Shown: positions 26,043-34,239 of the stretch, one piece after another
Layout of the letters: the number at the start of each line of letters is the position of its first letter
How positions within the stretch are numbered: the stretch's first letter is position 1
DNA from: Asanoa ishikariensis
GTDB lineage: Bacteria > Actinomycetota > Actinomycetes > Mycobacteriales > Micromonosporaceae
Length of the DNA stretch: 64,000 nt
Assembly: GCF_900107455.1 (NCBI RefSeq)
Contig: NZ_FNQB01000007.1
Location: 62,001-126,000 of the forward strand
Direction of reading: 5' to 3'
Position numbers and translations under genes: made by a program
The notes under the pieces: generated by a model
What the model was told of the DNA's origin: nothing
The model's input: the letters and a program-made list of their open reading frames with translations, nothing else
The model's database searches: none

Positions 26043-27447
26043 GGCGTTCGCGGTGGCCGGCGATCACGTCCGCGGTCGCCGCCGCCAGCGCGAGCACCAT
26101 GAAGCCGATCGTCACGTACAGGCCGGTTCGGAAGGCGTCGGCGTAGTTGCCGTCGGTGGTGGCCAGCCGGCTGAAGAAGACCGCGCCGATCGCGGCGATG
26201 CCGATCGCCGAGCCAATTCGTTGCCCGGTTTGCAGGACGCCGCCGGCGCTGCCCGCTTCGGCCACCGGCACCTGGCTCAGGGTGAGGTTCTGGTTGGGGC
26301 TGATCACCAGGCCGCTGCCGATGCCCGCGCAGAGCAGTGGCAGTGCGGTCGCGAAGCCCGCGCCGCGGCCCTCGACGAAGTGCAGCGCGAGGATCACCAG
26401 GGCCAGTCCACCGATCACCATGCACAGACCGGTGACGACCAGCACCCGGCCGTAGCGGTTGACGATCCGGCCGCCGAGCATCGCGCCCGACGCCGAGCCG
26501 AGGGCGAACGGCGTGACGGTTAGGCCGGCCTCAAGCGCTGAGTAGTGCAGGCCGTTCTGGAGGAACAGCGTGAAGATGAAGAACGTCGTCGTGAACCCGG
26601 CGAAGTACGCCAGGGCCAACAGCGACCCGAGCGCGAACGAGCGCCGCCGGAACAGCGTCAGGTCGACCAGGGGCGACGCGCGCCGGCGCATCTGCAGCCG
26701 CTCCCAGGCGACGAAGAGCCCGAGGACCACGAGCCCCGCCAGGATCAGCAGCCAGACGATCGGACCGTGCCACTCCCTTTCCTGTACGAGCGGCAGCAGC
26801 ACCAGCGCGACCCCCGCGCCGAGCAGCACGACGCCGATCGGGTCGACACCACGGCGCGGGGCCTCCTCGCCCGTGTGGCCGGGGATCCACCTCGTGCCGA
26901 GCACGATCGCGACGATGCCGACCGGGACGTTGATGTAGAAGATCCAGCGCCAGCCGTCCTCGGTGCCGGCGATGGCGATGATCGCGCCGCCGAGCAGTGG
27001 GCCGAGAGCGGTGGAGATGCCGATCGTCGCGCCGAGCGCGCCGAACGGCTTGCCGCGTTCGGCCGGCTTGAACATCTGCTGGACGAGGCCGGAGACCTGT
27101 GGGTTGACCACGCCGGCCGACGCGCCCTGCACGAGGCGGGCGCAGATCAGCCACAGCTCGCTGTCCGCCACGCCCGCGGCCGCGCTGGCCGCGGTGAACC
27201 CCGCCAGTCCGAGGACGAACAGCCGGCGCCGCCCGTGCGCGTCACCGAACCGTCCGGCGGGGACCAGGACCAGGCCGAACGCGAGGGCGTACCCGGAGAG
27301 CACCCATTGCAGGCCGCCCGAGCTCAGGCCCAGGTCCGTCTGGATCGACGGCAGCGCCACGTTGACGATGCTGACGTCGAGCAGGGTCATGAACGCCGCG
27401 ATCAGGGCGACCGTCATGGCCCGCCACCGAGCGTCTACCGCGCGCAC
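26035..27447 (-). CDS. MFS transporter, DHA2 (EmrB/QacA) type
   Basis: A 470-residue drug/proton antiporter-type protein with about 14 membrane segments. DHA2 markers are LLDVSIVNVALPSIQTDLG (motif D1), RFGDAHGRRR (motif A) and GPLLGGAI (motif C). The substrate is unknown. GTG 27447 lacks a ribosome site; TAATGT lies 7 nt upstream on the minus strand, so a leaderless transcript is likely. The gene follows pepN by 40 bp on the same strand but with its own promoter. Confidence 0.9.
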   Translation of the reverse strand: MRAVDARWRAMTVALIAAFMTLLDVSIVNVALPSIQTDLGLSSGGLQWVLSGYALAFGLVLVPAGRFGDAHGRRRLFVLGLAGFTAASAAAGVADSELWLICARLVQGASAGVVNPQVSGLVQQMFKPAERGKPFGALGATIGISTALGPLLGGAIIAIAGTEDGWRWIFYINVPVGIVAIVLGTRWIPGHTGEEAPRRGVDPIGVVLLGAGVALVLLPLVQEREWHGPIVWLLILAGLVVLGLFVAWERLQMRRRASPLVDLTLFRRRSFALGSLLALAYFAGFTTTFFIFTLFLQNGLHYSALEAGLTVTPFALGSASGAMLGGRIVNRYGRVLVVTGLCMVIGGLALVILALHFVEGRGAGFATALPLLCAGIGSGLVISPNQNLTLSQVPVAEAGSAGGVLQTGQRIGSAIGIAAIGAVFFSRLATTDGNYADAFRTGLYVTIGFMVLALAAATADVIAGHRERPS

Positions 27448-27454
27448 TTTCTGG

Positions 27455-27460
27455 ACATTA
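27455..27460 (-). promoter_or_regulatory. -10 element of the leaderless MFS gene
   Basis: TAATGT on the minus strand ends 7 nt before GTG 27447, between the pepN stop and the MFS start. Confidence 0.5.
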
Positions 27461-27487
27461 CGGGAAGCTGCCGACGAGAACGACTAC

Positions 27488-29866
27488 TCAGGCGGCCCGG
27501 TCGTCCAGTTCGTCCTCCCACTCCCGGCGCAGCACTGCCGGGATGTCGCCGCGCAGGGCGTCGCGCACCAGGTCCAGCTCATCGGAGGTCAGCGGGAACG
27601 CCGGGAACGCCTTGCCGACCACGGCGGCGAACGCCGAACCCCGCCGGGCCAGTGCCGGTGCGGCCGCGACGTAAGCGGCGACGTACGGCGTGACCAGCTC
27701 GCGCTGCGACAGCGTCCAGAGGCCCTCGGCCAGCGCCCGGAAGCGGCTGACGGAAACGTCCCCGGTCATCGCCGCCCAGGCTTCCGCCTTCGCCTCGGCC
27801 GTCGGGCGCGCCGCCAGAGCAGTCACCGCGCCGAGGTCGCCACCGGCCGTGCCGTCGCGCAGCCGTTCGGCCTCGATCTCCGCCGCCTCGATGCCGCCGA
27901 GCTCGGCCAGCCGGCGCACGGTGGCCCACCGCAGCGCCGGGTCGAGCGCCAGGCCCTGGTCGGTGGCGTCCGCGGCTAGCCAGCGCCGCAGCAGCGCGGC
28001 GTCGCTCGTGCTCCAGGCCAGCCCGCCCGCCAGCGCGATCGCGCGCTGCTCGTCCGGCTCACCATCGAGCTTGCACGCCGCAGCGACCACCTCGAGCGCG
28101 GCCGGCACGTCCGACGGCGGCAGCGCGCGGCGCACCAGATCCTTCAGCGTGCGGTCGAGGGCGGCGGCCACCAGGGTGGACGAGGTCTCGCGCGGAAGCT
28201 GTCGGGCGACCAGGTCCAGGTGCGCGGCGGGCGGCACCTGGTCGAGCAGCGTCGCCCACAGCACCGCACGCACGAGCGGATCGCTCAGGGCAGCCAGGTC
28301 GCGCACGACGATGTCGTACGAGAACGGGTCCAGCTCGATCCGGGCGAAGGTCTCGCCGTGCGCGTTGGGCACCACGACCAACCCGGCCCACTCCGGCAGC
28401 GCCACCGGCTCGTCCGCCAGGTCGACCAACCGTTCGCCGACAGGCTCCAGCGACGGGGTGTACGCGGCCACGGTGAAGCGGTGCGGCCGCACGCCCTCGC
28501 GGGTGAACACCGGCACGTCGCCCGCGCGGGAGACCTTGATCGTGTCGTGGCCCGACTGCCGCAGCCACACCTGCGCCCAGCCGCGCACGTCGCGCGGTGA
28601 GGCGGCGTCGAGCGCCGACAGCAGGTCTTCGAGCGTCGCGTTTGCGAACCGGTGCCGGGTCAGGTGCGCGTTCACGCCGGACAGGAAGTCCTCCGTGCCC
28701 AGCCAGGTCACCAACTGCCGGAGGACCGCGTTTCCCTTGCCGTACGAGATGCGGTCGAAGATCGTCGTGGCGGTGTCGACGTCGGGCACGTCCTGCGCGG
28801 CCGGCGCGACCGGGTGGGTGGAACGGCGGCGGTCGGCGAGGTACGCGCCGGGCTTGTACGCGGCCTCGAACGACACCCGGGTGCCGGCGTACCCGGCGGC
28901 GAACTCGGCCACCTCGAAGCCCATGTAGTCGGCGAAGGACTCGTTGAGCCAGGCGTCCTCCCACCACACCGGGGAGACCAGGTCGGCGAACCACATGTGC
29001 GACATCTCATGGGCGACCACCATCGCGCGGCGCCGGCGGTTGTCGTCGGTGACCCGCCCGCGCGGCAGCATGAGCTCGTTCCACGTGACGCAGCCGGGGC
29101 ACTCCATCGCGCCCCAGTTGAGGTCGGGCACGAAGACCTGGTCGTACGAGTCGAACGGGAACGGCTCGGTGAAGATCTTGGCGTAGTGGTCGAAGCAGAC
29201 CTCGGTCACCCGGCGCAGCTCGGCGGCGTCGCGGTTCAGTTCCGCCGCCAGCGAGCGGCGCGCGTGCCAGCCCATCGGGACGCCGCGGTGCTCCCACGTC
29301 ACGCTCGCGTACGGCCCCGCCGCGACGGCCAGCAGGTCGCACGGGATCGGCGGGGTGGTGGCGAACTCGAACCGGCCGCTTTTCGCCTTCGTGAGTCGCC
29401 CGTTGGACAGCACCGTCCACTCTGGATCGGCGAGGACCGTCACCGTGATCGGCGCCTTGAGGTCGAGCTGGTCGAAGCAGGCGAACAGGCGCTGGGTGAT
29501 GTCCAGGCCCAGATACCCGCCGACGTAGCGCTCCCCGTCCACCGGGTCGGTGAAGGTGTGCATGCCCTCGCCGTCGGTGACGTAGCGCAGCCGCGCGTCG
29601 ACGACCACCTCGTGGGTCCCCGGGGTCAGGCCTTCCAGCGTTATCCGTTTCTCGTCGTACGCCGGCGTTATGGTCTCGCCATCGACCGTTACGTCGATCG
29701 ATGTGGCCTGGTGGAGCTCGAGAAACGTGTCGCCGCCGGTGGTGTCGAAGCGCACGGCGACCTGGCTGCGGAAGTCGTCCGGGGAGGTGACGTCGAAGGT
29801 GAGGTCATAGGAGACCTCGGAGAGCATGGCGGCCCGGGCGCGGGCTTCGTTCAGGGTCAGCGACAC
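27488..29866 (-). CDS. pepN: aminopeptidase N (M1 family metallopeptidase)
   Basis: A 792-residue M1 aminopeptidase. An N-terminal beta saddle is followed by the catalytic domain with zinc motif HEMSHMWF (about 280) and the third ligand in WLNESFADYMG. A C-terminal ERAP1-like helical region ends EWEDELDDRAA. The enzyme trims N-terminal residues of peptides in the cytoplasm. The exopeptidase motif that is normally GAMEN reads GAMEC here (near 252). The start GTG 29866 has TAACCT 6 nt upstream, again a leaderless arrangement. It is slightly shorter than the typical actinobacterial PepN of about 850 residues. Confidence 0.93.
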   Translation of the reverse strand: MSLTLNEARARAAMLSEVSYDLTFDVTSPDDFRSQVAVRFDTTGGDTFLELHQATSIDVTVDGETITPAYDEKRITLEGLTPGTHEVVVDARLRYVTDGEGMHTFTDPVDGERYVGGYLGLDITQRLFACFDQLDLKAPITVTVLADPEWTVLSNGRLTKAKSGRFEFATTPPIPCDLLAVAAGPYASVTWEHRGVPMGWHARRSLAAELNRDAAELRRVTEVCFDHYAKIFTEPFPFDSYDQVFVPDLNWGAMECPGCVTWNELMLPRGRVTDDNRRRRAMVVAHEMSHMWFADLVSPVWWEDAWLNESFADYMGFEVAEFAAGYAGTRVSFEAAYKPGAYLADRRRSTHPVAPAAQDVPDVDTATTIFDRISYGKGNAVLRQLVTWLGTEDFLSGVNAHLTRHRFANATLEDLLSALDAASPRDVRGWAQVWLRQSGHDTIKVSRAGDVPVFTREGVRPHRFTVAAYTPSLEPVGERLVDLADEPVALPEWAGLVVVPNAHGETFARIELDPFSYDIVVRDLAALSDPLVRAVLWATLLDQVPPAAHLDLVARQLPRETSSTLVAAALDRTLKDLVRRALPPSDVPAALEVVAAACKLDGEPDEQRAIALAGGLAWSTSDAALLRRWLAADATDQGLALDPALRWATVRRLAELGGIEAAEIEAERLRDGTAGGDLGAVTALAARPTAEAKAEAWAAMTGDVSVSRFRALAEGLWTLSQRELVTPYVAAYVAAAPALARRGSAFAAVVGKAFPAFPLTSDELDLVRDALRGDIPAVLRREWEDELDDRAA

Positions 29867-29872
29867 CCCGAC

Positions 29873-29878
29873 AGGTTA
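29873..29878 (-). promoter_or_regulatory. -10 element of the leaderless pepN gene
   Basis: TAACCT on the minus strand ends 6 nt before GTG 29866. It overlaps the last bases of the DUF899 gene. Confidence 0.5.
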
Positions 29879-30562
29879 GTTGCCGTTCTGGGTGACACCT
29901 GGCCTGGTCCACTGCGGCACGGGGCGACCATCCCTGCGCCAGCGCGTGTACGTGGGGTCCTGCGGCCAGCCGTCGGGCGAGTCCTCCCACGCCTCCTGGC
30001 GACCGTACGCCGTCAGGTCCAGGAGCTTGTGCGACGACATGATCGCCTCGACGCCGCGGCCGGTCGTCTCGTACGTCAGGAAGAACCGGTCACCCTGGCG
30101 CAGGAAGCAGGCGATGACACCGCCGCCGGCGTACGCGGGGTCGGTGATGCCGTGCGTCGAATACCAGGGGTGGGTGTAGCCCATGAACTCGCGGTAGGGC
30201 GCCATCTCCGCGTAGGTGCCCTCGCCGAAGACGGCGAAGGAGATGCCGCGCGCTTCGAGGTAGGCAGCGTCGTGGAAGTCCCAGATGCTGGCGGTGCAGC
30301 CTTCGCACTGGTCCGCGAAGGACTTGCCGTCGTGCCACATGTGCTTGTAGACCACGAGCTGGTCGCGGCCCTGGAAGATCTCCTCCAGCGGCGTCTCGCC
30401 ACGCGCCCCGACCAGCGAGACCGGTGCGACCTCGGTCATCGGGAGCCGGCGGCGGGCGGCGGCGATCGCGTCGCCCTCGCGGGTGTGCGCCTTCTCGCGA
30501 ACCAGCAGCGTCTCGCGTTCGCGGATCCAGGCCTGGCGGTCGACGATCTCGGGTGCGGACAT
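29876..30562 (-). CDS. DUF899 thioredoxin-like protein
   Basis: A 228-residue DUF899 protein (thioredoxin-like fold). The expected core is visible: LEEIFQGRDQLVVYKHMWH, the Cys pair in QCEGCTASIWDFHD, and the C-terminal TYETTGRGVEAIMSSHKLLDLT. The family's function is unsettled; redox roles have been proposed. I choose ATG 30562 because TAGCAT lies 7 nt upstream and the palindrome 30566-30584 would otherwise fall inside the gene. It is divergent from the HxlR regulator at 30615, its likely controller. Confidence 0.87.
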   Translation of the reverse strand: MSAPEIVDRQAWIRERETLLVREKAHTREGDAIAAARRRLPMTEVAPVSLVGARGETPLEEIFQGRDQLVVYKHMWHDGKSFADQCEGCTASIWDFHDAAYLEARGISFAVFGEGTYAEMAPYREFMGYTHPWYSTHGITDPAYAGGGVIACFLRQGDRFFLTYETTGRGVEAIMSSHKLLDLTAYGRQEAWEDSPDGWPQDPTYTRWRRDGRPVPQWTRPGVTQNGN

Positions 30563-30565
30563 GCC

Positions 30566-30584
30566 GACTATGCTAAACATAGTC
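30566..30584. promoter_or_regulatory. operator palindrome between the DUF899 and HxlR genes
   Basis: GACTATG / CATAGTC, a perfect 7-bp inverted repeat with 5-bp spacer (CTAAA). On the minus strand it contains TAGCAT, the likely -10 box of the leaderless DUF899 gene, so a bound dimer would block that promoter. The adjacent HxlR protein is the likely ligand-responsive repressor. Confidence 0.65.
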
Positions 30585-30614
30585 AGCACTCGGGTAAAGA
30601 GAGTAAGGCGGAAC

Positions 30615-31247
30615 GTGCCGATCAAGCGCAGCTACGGAGAGCACGGAGACGCGTGCCGCGCCGCGAACGCCCTCGACCTCGTCGGCGACCGGTGGACGCT
30701 GATCCTCGTGCGCGAGCTGATCCTGGGCCCGAAACGGTTCGCCGACCTGCAGGAGTCGGTACGCGGCATCACCCCGGCGGTCCTCGCCGACCGGCTGCGC
30801 TTCCTGCGCGAGGCCGGCATCGTCGAGCAGGTCGTCCTCGCGGACCTGGCCCGCACTCATGCCTATGCGGCGACGGAATGGGGCCGCGGCCTGGAGCCGG
30901 TCCTGGCCGCGCTGGGGCAATGGTTCTCGGCCGGACCCGACCCGAGCACCTCCGGCGGCATGACTCCCGACGGCATCGTGGTCGCGATGCGCACGATGGG
31001 TGCGGCCGACTCAAACGTCGCACTACGCCTCTACGACGAGCGCCGATCCGACCCGCCGGTGCACACCTACGACGCCGGCACTCCCGCCGCCGCGACGGTC
31101 ACGTCCGACTCGACGGTATGGAGCGAGATCCTCTTCGGCGGGCTCGCTCTGGGCGACGCGGAACGCGACCACGGTGTGGTCGTCGAGGGCGACCGGGCCG
31201 CCGTTGTCCGACTCGTACGTGGCTACGCCTCGGCGGGCGATGAATAA
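30615..31247 (+). CDS. HxlR-family regulator with C-terminal SCP2-like domain
   Basis: A 210-residue protein. Residues 1-100 form an HxlR winged helix (CRAANALDLVGDRWTLILVREL, FADLQESVRGITPAVLADRLR). Residues 120-205 resemble the sterol-carrier-like domain often fused to this group in actinobacteria (TVWSEILFGGLALGDAERD). GTG 30615 is preceded by AAGGCGGA. It is divergent from the DUF899 gene, with a 7-bp inverted repeat between them that is its probable operator. Confidence 0.88.
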   Translation: MPIKRSYGEHGDACRAANALDLVGDRWTLILVRELILGPKRFADLQESVRGITPAVLADRLRFLREAGIVEQVVLADLARTHAYAATEWGRGLEPVLAALGQWFSAGPDPSTSGGMTPDGIVVAMRTMGAADSNVALRLYDERRSDPPVHTYDAGTPAAATVTSDSTVWSEILFGGLALGDAERDHGVVVEGDRAAVVRLVRGYASAGDE

Positions 31248-31269
31248 CAGAGCAGACAGTCCCCGTTCA

Positions 31270-31968
31270 TCAGGTCGGCTCGGCGGCCACCTCGCCCGCT
31301 ACTGGCGTCAGCTCGAACAACCCGTCTTGTGCGGCCAGGTTGCACTTCGCCGTACGACCGGCGACCTTCACGAGAGCAGCGAGGTTCGCGACTCGACCGC
31401 GGTCGTTCGCCAGGGTGATCAGCCTGCGGAACACCTGCGCGGTGACGTCGACATCGGCGGTGGCCCGGTGGCGGTTCGCTGGCTGCGAGATTTCGAAGTG
31501 CGTGAGCAACGTGTCGAGCCGGTAGTTCACCAGGCCAGGAATGCAGTGCTTGGCGAGCAGGATTGTGTCGAGGAGATTGGTGCGGGCGAGCGTCGGGCAG
31601 TGTTCTCGCTGGTTGTAGATGATGTTGGCTTCGGTGGCGGCGTGGTGGGCCACCAGTAGGTACGGGGTGTCGCCCGAGAAGCGGCGGTCCACCCCGCCCA
31701 GGGCTTCGGTTGGGGTCGGGGCCACGCTGAGCTGCGCGGCCGTCAGCCCAGTCTGCGCGGTGCCAGCCGGTGTTACCGGCGCGAACGCGGGAGGCCGGAT
31801 CAGCGATGTGCTCCTACCTGTCTCTTGCCACCCCTCGTCCTCGTAGCGCAGTGCCAGAACGGCTATCTCGATCGGCTGAGATGGGTAGCCGGTGGGTGTC
31901 GTTGCCTCGAAGTCGATGACCACGAACGTCATCGACCGGAAGGCGGGATCCGCGGTCAGACCGCCCAT
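31270..31968 (-). CDS. DnaQ-like (DEDDh) 3'-5' exonuclease
   Basis: A 232-residue nuclease-fold protein. ExoI is VIDFEAT (Asp/Glu near 18-20), ExoIII is HRATADVDVT with the catalytic HxAxxD spacing, and the ExoII region reads VAHHAATEANI, where family members usually have an Asp (N-x-x-FD). The middle metal ligand may therefore be Glu. It would degrade 3' ends of DNA or RNA in the cytoplasm. GAGGAGGGG lies about 10 nt before ATG 31968. Lone gene, converging on the HxlR gene with a 22-bp gap. Confidence 0.82.
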   Translation of the reverse strand: MGGLTADPAFRSMTFVVIDFEATTPTGYPSQPIEIAVLALRYEDEGWQETGRSTSLIRPPAFAPVTPAGTAQTGLTAAQLSVAPTPTEALGGVDRRFSGDTPYLLVAHHAATEANIIYNQREHCPTLARTNLLDTILLAKHCIPGLVNYRLDTLLTHFEISQPANRHRATADVDVTAQVFRRLITLANDRGRVANLAALVKVAGRTAKCNLAAQDGLFELTPVAGEVAAEPT

Positions 31969-32158
31969 GCACTCGCCCCTCCTCTGAGCTGGAGGGATCC
32001 TGTTTGCATGCTGCCACGTTTGGCGCCACCTACCCGCCGGGCCAGCCGGCGACCTGCGTTAAGTGCCCACCCATCGGTCCGTATGGATACGAATGGTCGG
32101 CGCACCGGTACGTGCGAATCGTGCTGCGGTGGGACGTGATCTAGCGAGAGCGATCTGT

Positions 32159-32199
32159 AGAAACGGGCCTGTATCCCCACGAGGAGCTGGCCCGTTTCT
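32159..32199 (-). terminator. terminator of the 32230-32862 gene
   Basis: Perfect 11-bp inverted repeat AGAAACGGGCC / GGCCCGTTTCT with a 19-nt loop, 30 bp past the stop. The AT-containing outer stem gives a T-rich exit for leftward transcription. Confidence 0.75.
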
Positions 32200-32229
32200 C
32201 TGCGTTGTGTGGATGCGATCCCGTTGCGC

Positions 32230-32862
32230 CTAAGGCCACTGGATCGCGGACAGCGTCTGGACCGCCGTCGATCCCGCAGCGGCTATCAACGCCGCCCGGA
32301 CCTCGCGACCCAACGCCTGGAGAATGCCGGCTCGCGGGTTGCCGTCTTTGAGTTCGCGGTCCATCGCATCGAGGTCGGCCCCGGTCCGCGTGCGCACATC
32401 GGCGCTGACGTTGTCGAGAAGCTGCCGCGCGGCGGCGATGAACGCCTCGACGTCGTTGCGCTGGTCGAACGTGAACGTGCCGGTCTGCGTCGCGCCAGGG
32501 CTGCCCTGCTGGATCTGCGACCCGTACACCGATCCGTGGATGTTCGTGATGTTGACCAGCGGGACGAAGTGCTCGGTCCTGGTCTTCGGGTCACTGATGG
32601 CCTCTTCCATCTCGGTGACCCCGTAGTGCGTGATCTGGACCGACGGCAGCCCGTCCATCGTCCAATGCGGCCTGACGAGATGCTCGCCCTCAAGCCACTT
32701 GATCGCGGCGGCCACGTCGTCTTCGCTCGGTATCGGACCAGACCAACCGTCTGGGACCTTGAACTCGTCTGTTTCCGCGAGGTGGTACTCGTTGCCGCCG
32801 GTCTTGTCGTAGATCCATTTCGCCAGGATCGTGCGTAGCTGACGTTTGCCTTCAAGGTCCAC
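32230..32862 (-). CDS. uncharacterised protein with GSQIQQGS motif
   Basis: A 210-residue soluble protein. The N-terminal part (about 1-90) looks like a winged-helix or small alpha/beta domain (LRTILAKWIYDKTGGNEYHL, DDVAAAIKWLEGEHLV, YGVTEMEEAI). A short glycine-rich strand motif, IHGSVYGSQIQQGSPGATQ (about 109-127), is followed by a helical C-terminus (DVEAFIAAARQLLDNVSADV). The GSxxGSQIQxG pattern recurs in actinobacterial proteins of unknown function. GTG 32862 has AGGAG 7 nt upstream. It has its own terminator. No function can be assigned. Confidence 0.8.
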   Translation of the reverse strand: MDLEGKRQLRTILAKWIYDKTGGNEYHLAETDEFKVPDGWSGPIPSEDDVAAAIKWLEGEHLVRPHWTMDGLPSVQITHYGVTEMEEAISDPKTRTEHFVPLVNITNIHGSVYGSQIQQGSPGATQTGTFTFDQRNDVEAFIAAARQLLDNVSADVRTRTGADLDAMDRELKDGNPRAGILQALGREVRAALIAAAGSTAVQTLSAIQWP

Positions 32863-33333
32863 GAACTGCTCCTGTTGATCATTACCGGGGTATTGCCGAC
32901 AGGGCTCATTAGACCGTCGTCACGCCGCGTGGGCACAATCGCCGGAGGTTCTGCCACGTAAGCCGCGAATCTCGTCACGCTGGGTGTTCTCCTTCGACTG
33001 AGACGAACCGGCGCGTCGCGCGTCGACCGCGAAGCCCCATCTCTCGGGCGCTAGCACAGCGAACACCGAACAAGTCCCGCCGCGTCCCAACGAAGGTGGC
33101 GCAATCTCCGCCCACGCGCGTGCGGTGCTGGTCAGCGGCGCGGCTCCCGCAGCCGGCTGCTTGGTCAACGACCGCATGCGAGCGTCGTCGAACGCACGTG
33201 CGCAGGCCTCGACGAAGGTTGTGGATCACATCGCGAGGCCCGCGTCGTAAGTATCCAAACTTCACCTCGGGTGTCCGCCTCACGGGTCAAGCTCACGTAA
33301 TGTTCGTAGCCGATGGGCCAGAGAGGCTGATCG
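32863..33333. other. 471-bp gap without a supported gene
   Basis: No frame has both a credible start and family-like sequence. Two leftward frames look weakly protein-like (about 32920-33177, ending near GLRGRTSGDCAHAA, and about 33200-33340, with WPIGYEHYVSLTREADTRGE), in different phases and without ribosome sites. This could be a decayed gene. The promoter of the 32862 gene should lie at its left end. Confidence 0.4.
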
Positions 33334-34140
33334 CTACAGCCTCGCCACGGCGGCCCGGAGGAACTCGTCGCGGCGGGGGGTGTGTTCCGGAGGGTCGCAC
33401 TCGGTCCGGGTGTTGAGCGCCGCGACGGCGTCCCAGTAGGGCACGTCCGTGGCGCGGGTGTCGCTGGCGCGTTCCCAGCCCTCCAGCACGAACCGTGGCG
33501 CGTCGTTGCCATGAGCCAGGAACGCCTGCTTGCGGAGTTCGCCGAGGTCCACGCCCGGGTGGCCGACGCCCGCCGTCTTCCAGTCGATCAACGCGCCGCT
33601 CGACATCATGTTCCCCGGCCACACGTCCCCGTGTACGAAGACCGACGGACCGGGAACGGCGCCCTGGACAAGTGCGTCGGCGTGCGCGAGTAACGGCGTG
33701 GTCGGCATCCGCCCCAGCCGCCGGTCCAACGCGAAGTCGTCGACGGCGATCGGCCGAGCCCGCCACGGCAGAAGGTCGGACGGGGTCAGCGAGATCCGAT
33801 GGACCCGCGCGATCGCCGCTCCGGCAGCGCGGAGCCGGTCGACGCCGACCCGGGCCGGCCACCCGCTCGCACCGGGCACGACGGTCTCGAGGCTGACCGG
33901 CACGCCGGCGATCAGCGTGCCGCCGAGCAGCCGCGGAGCCGGCAACGAATGTCGCTCGGCCATCAGCAGCGCGGCGACGTTGGTGGCGATCATGTCGTTG
34001 TCGATGCGGGATGTCGGTGCCCGAAGGACCACCTCGACCGACGAGACCCGAAGCAACCAGGGACCCTCGCCCGCGTGCAGCGCCCGCACGCTCACCACCC
34101 GGGCGGCACGGTCGACACACGTCGCCGCCCAGGCCAGCAA
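33334..34140 (-). CDS. aminoglycoside phosphotransferase-fold kinase
   Basis: A 268-residue APH/choline-kinase-fold protein. The Brenner motif VHGDVWPGNMM (near 170) and metal-binding LIDWKTAGVGHPGVDLGEL are clear, and N-terminal strands match the kinase N-lobe. Such proteins phosphorylate aminoglycosides, macrolides or metabolites; with no resistance context the substrate is open. The start is probably TTG 34140: an in-frame stop lies nine codons upstream and no ATG or GTG intervenes. The ribosome site is weak. Confidence 0.82.
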   Translation of the reverse strand: MLAWAATCVDRAARVVSVRALHAGEGPWLLRVSSVEVVLRAPTSRIDNDMIATNVAALLMAERHSLPAPRLLGGTLIAGVPVSLETVVPGASGWPARVGVDRLRAAGAAIARVHRISLTPSDLLPWRARPIAVDDFALDRRLGRMPTTPLLAHADALVQGAVPGPSVFVHGDVWPGNMMSSGALIDWKTAGVGHPGVDLGELRKQAFLAHGNDAPRFVLEGWERASDTRATDVPYWDAVAALNTRTECDPPEHTPRRDEFLRAAVARL

Positions 34141-34199
34141 GGCCGAATTACCCGTCCCGCACAGTCAGTCACCGTGACAGACCCGACGGGAACTGTCCA

Positions 34200-34234
34200 G
34201 GGCGCCGGGCGGCGACACGAGCCGCCCGGCGCCC
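34200..34234 (-). terminator. terminator of the 34240-35193 secreted-protein gene
   Basis: Perfect 14-bp inverted repeat (GGGCGCCGGGCGGC / GCCGCCCGGCGCCC, 7-nt loop), 5 bp past the stop. A diverged copy of this hairpin with its flank lies at 45176-45208 behind the pseudogene copy. Confidence 0.85.
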
Positions 34235-34239
34235 GAGAA

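Noticed and set aside
33096-33416. A rightward frame of 106 codons
   Set aside because: Arg/Pro-rich composition, no ribosome site, and it overlaps the kinase gene in antisense.
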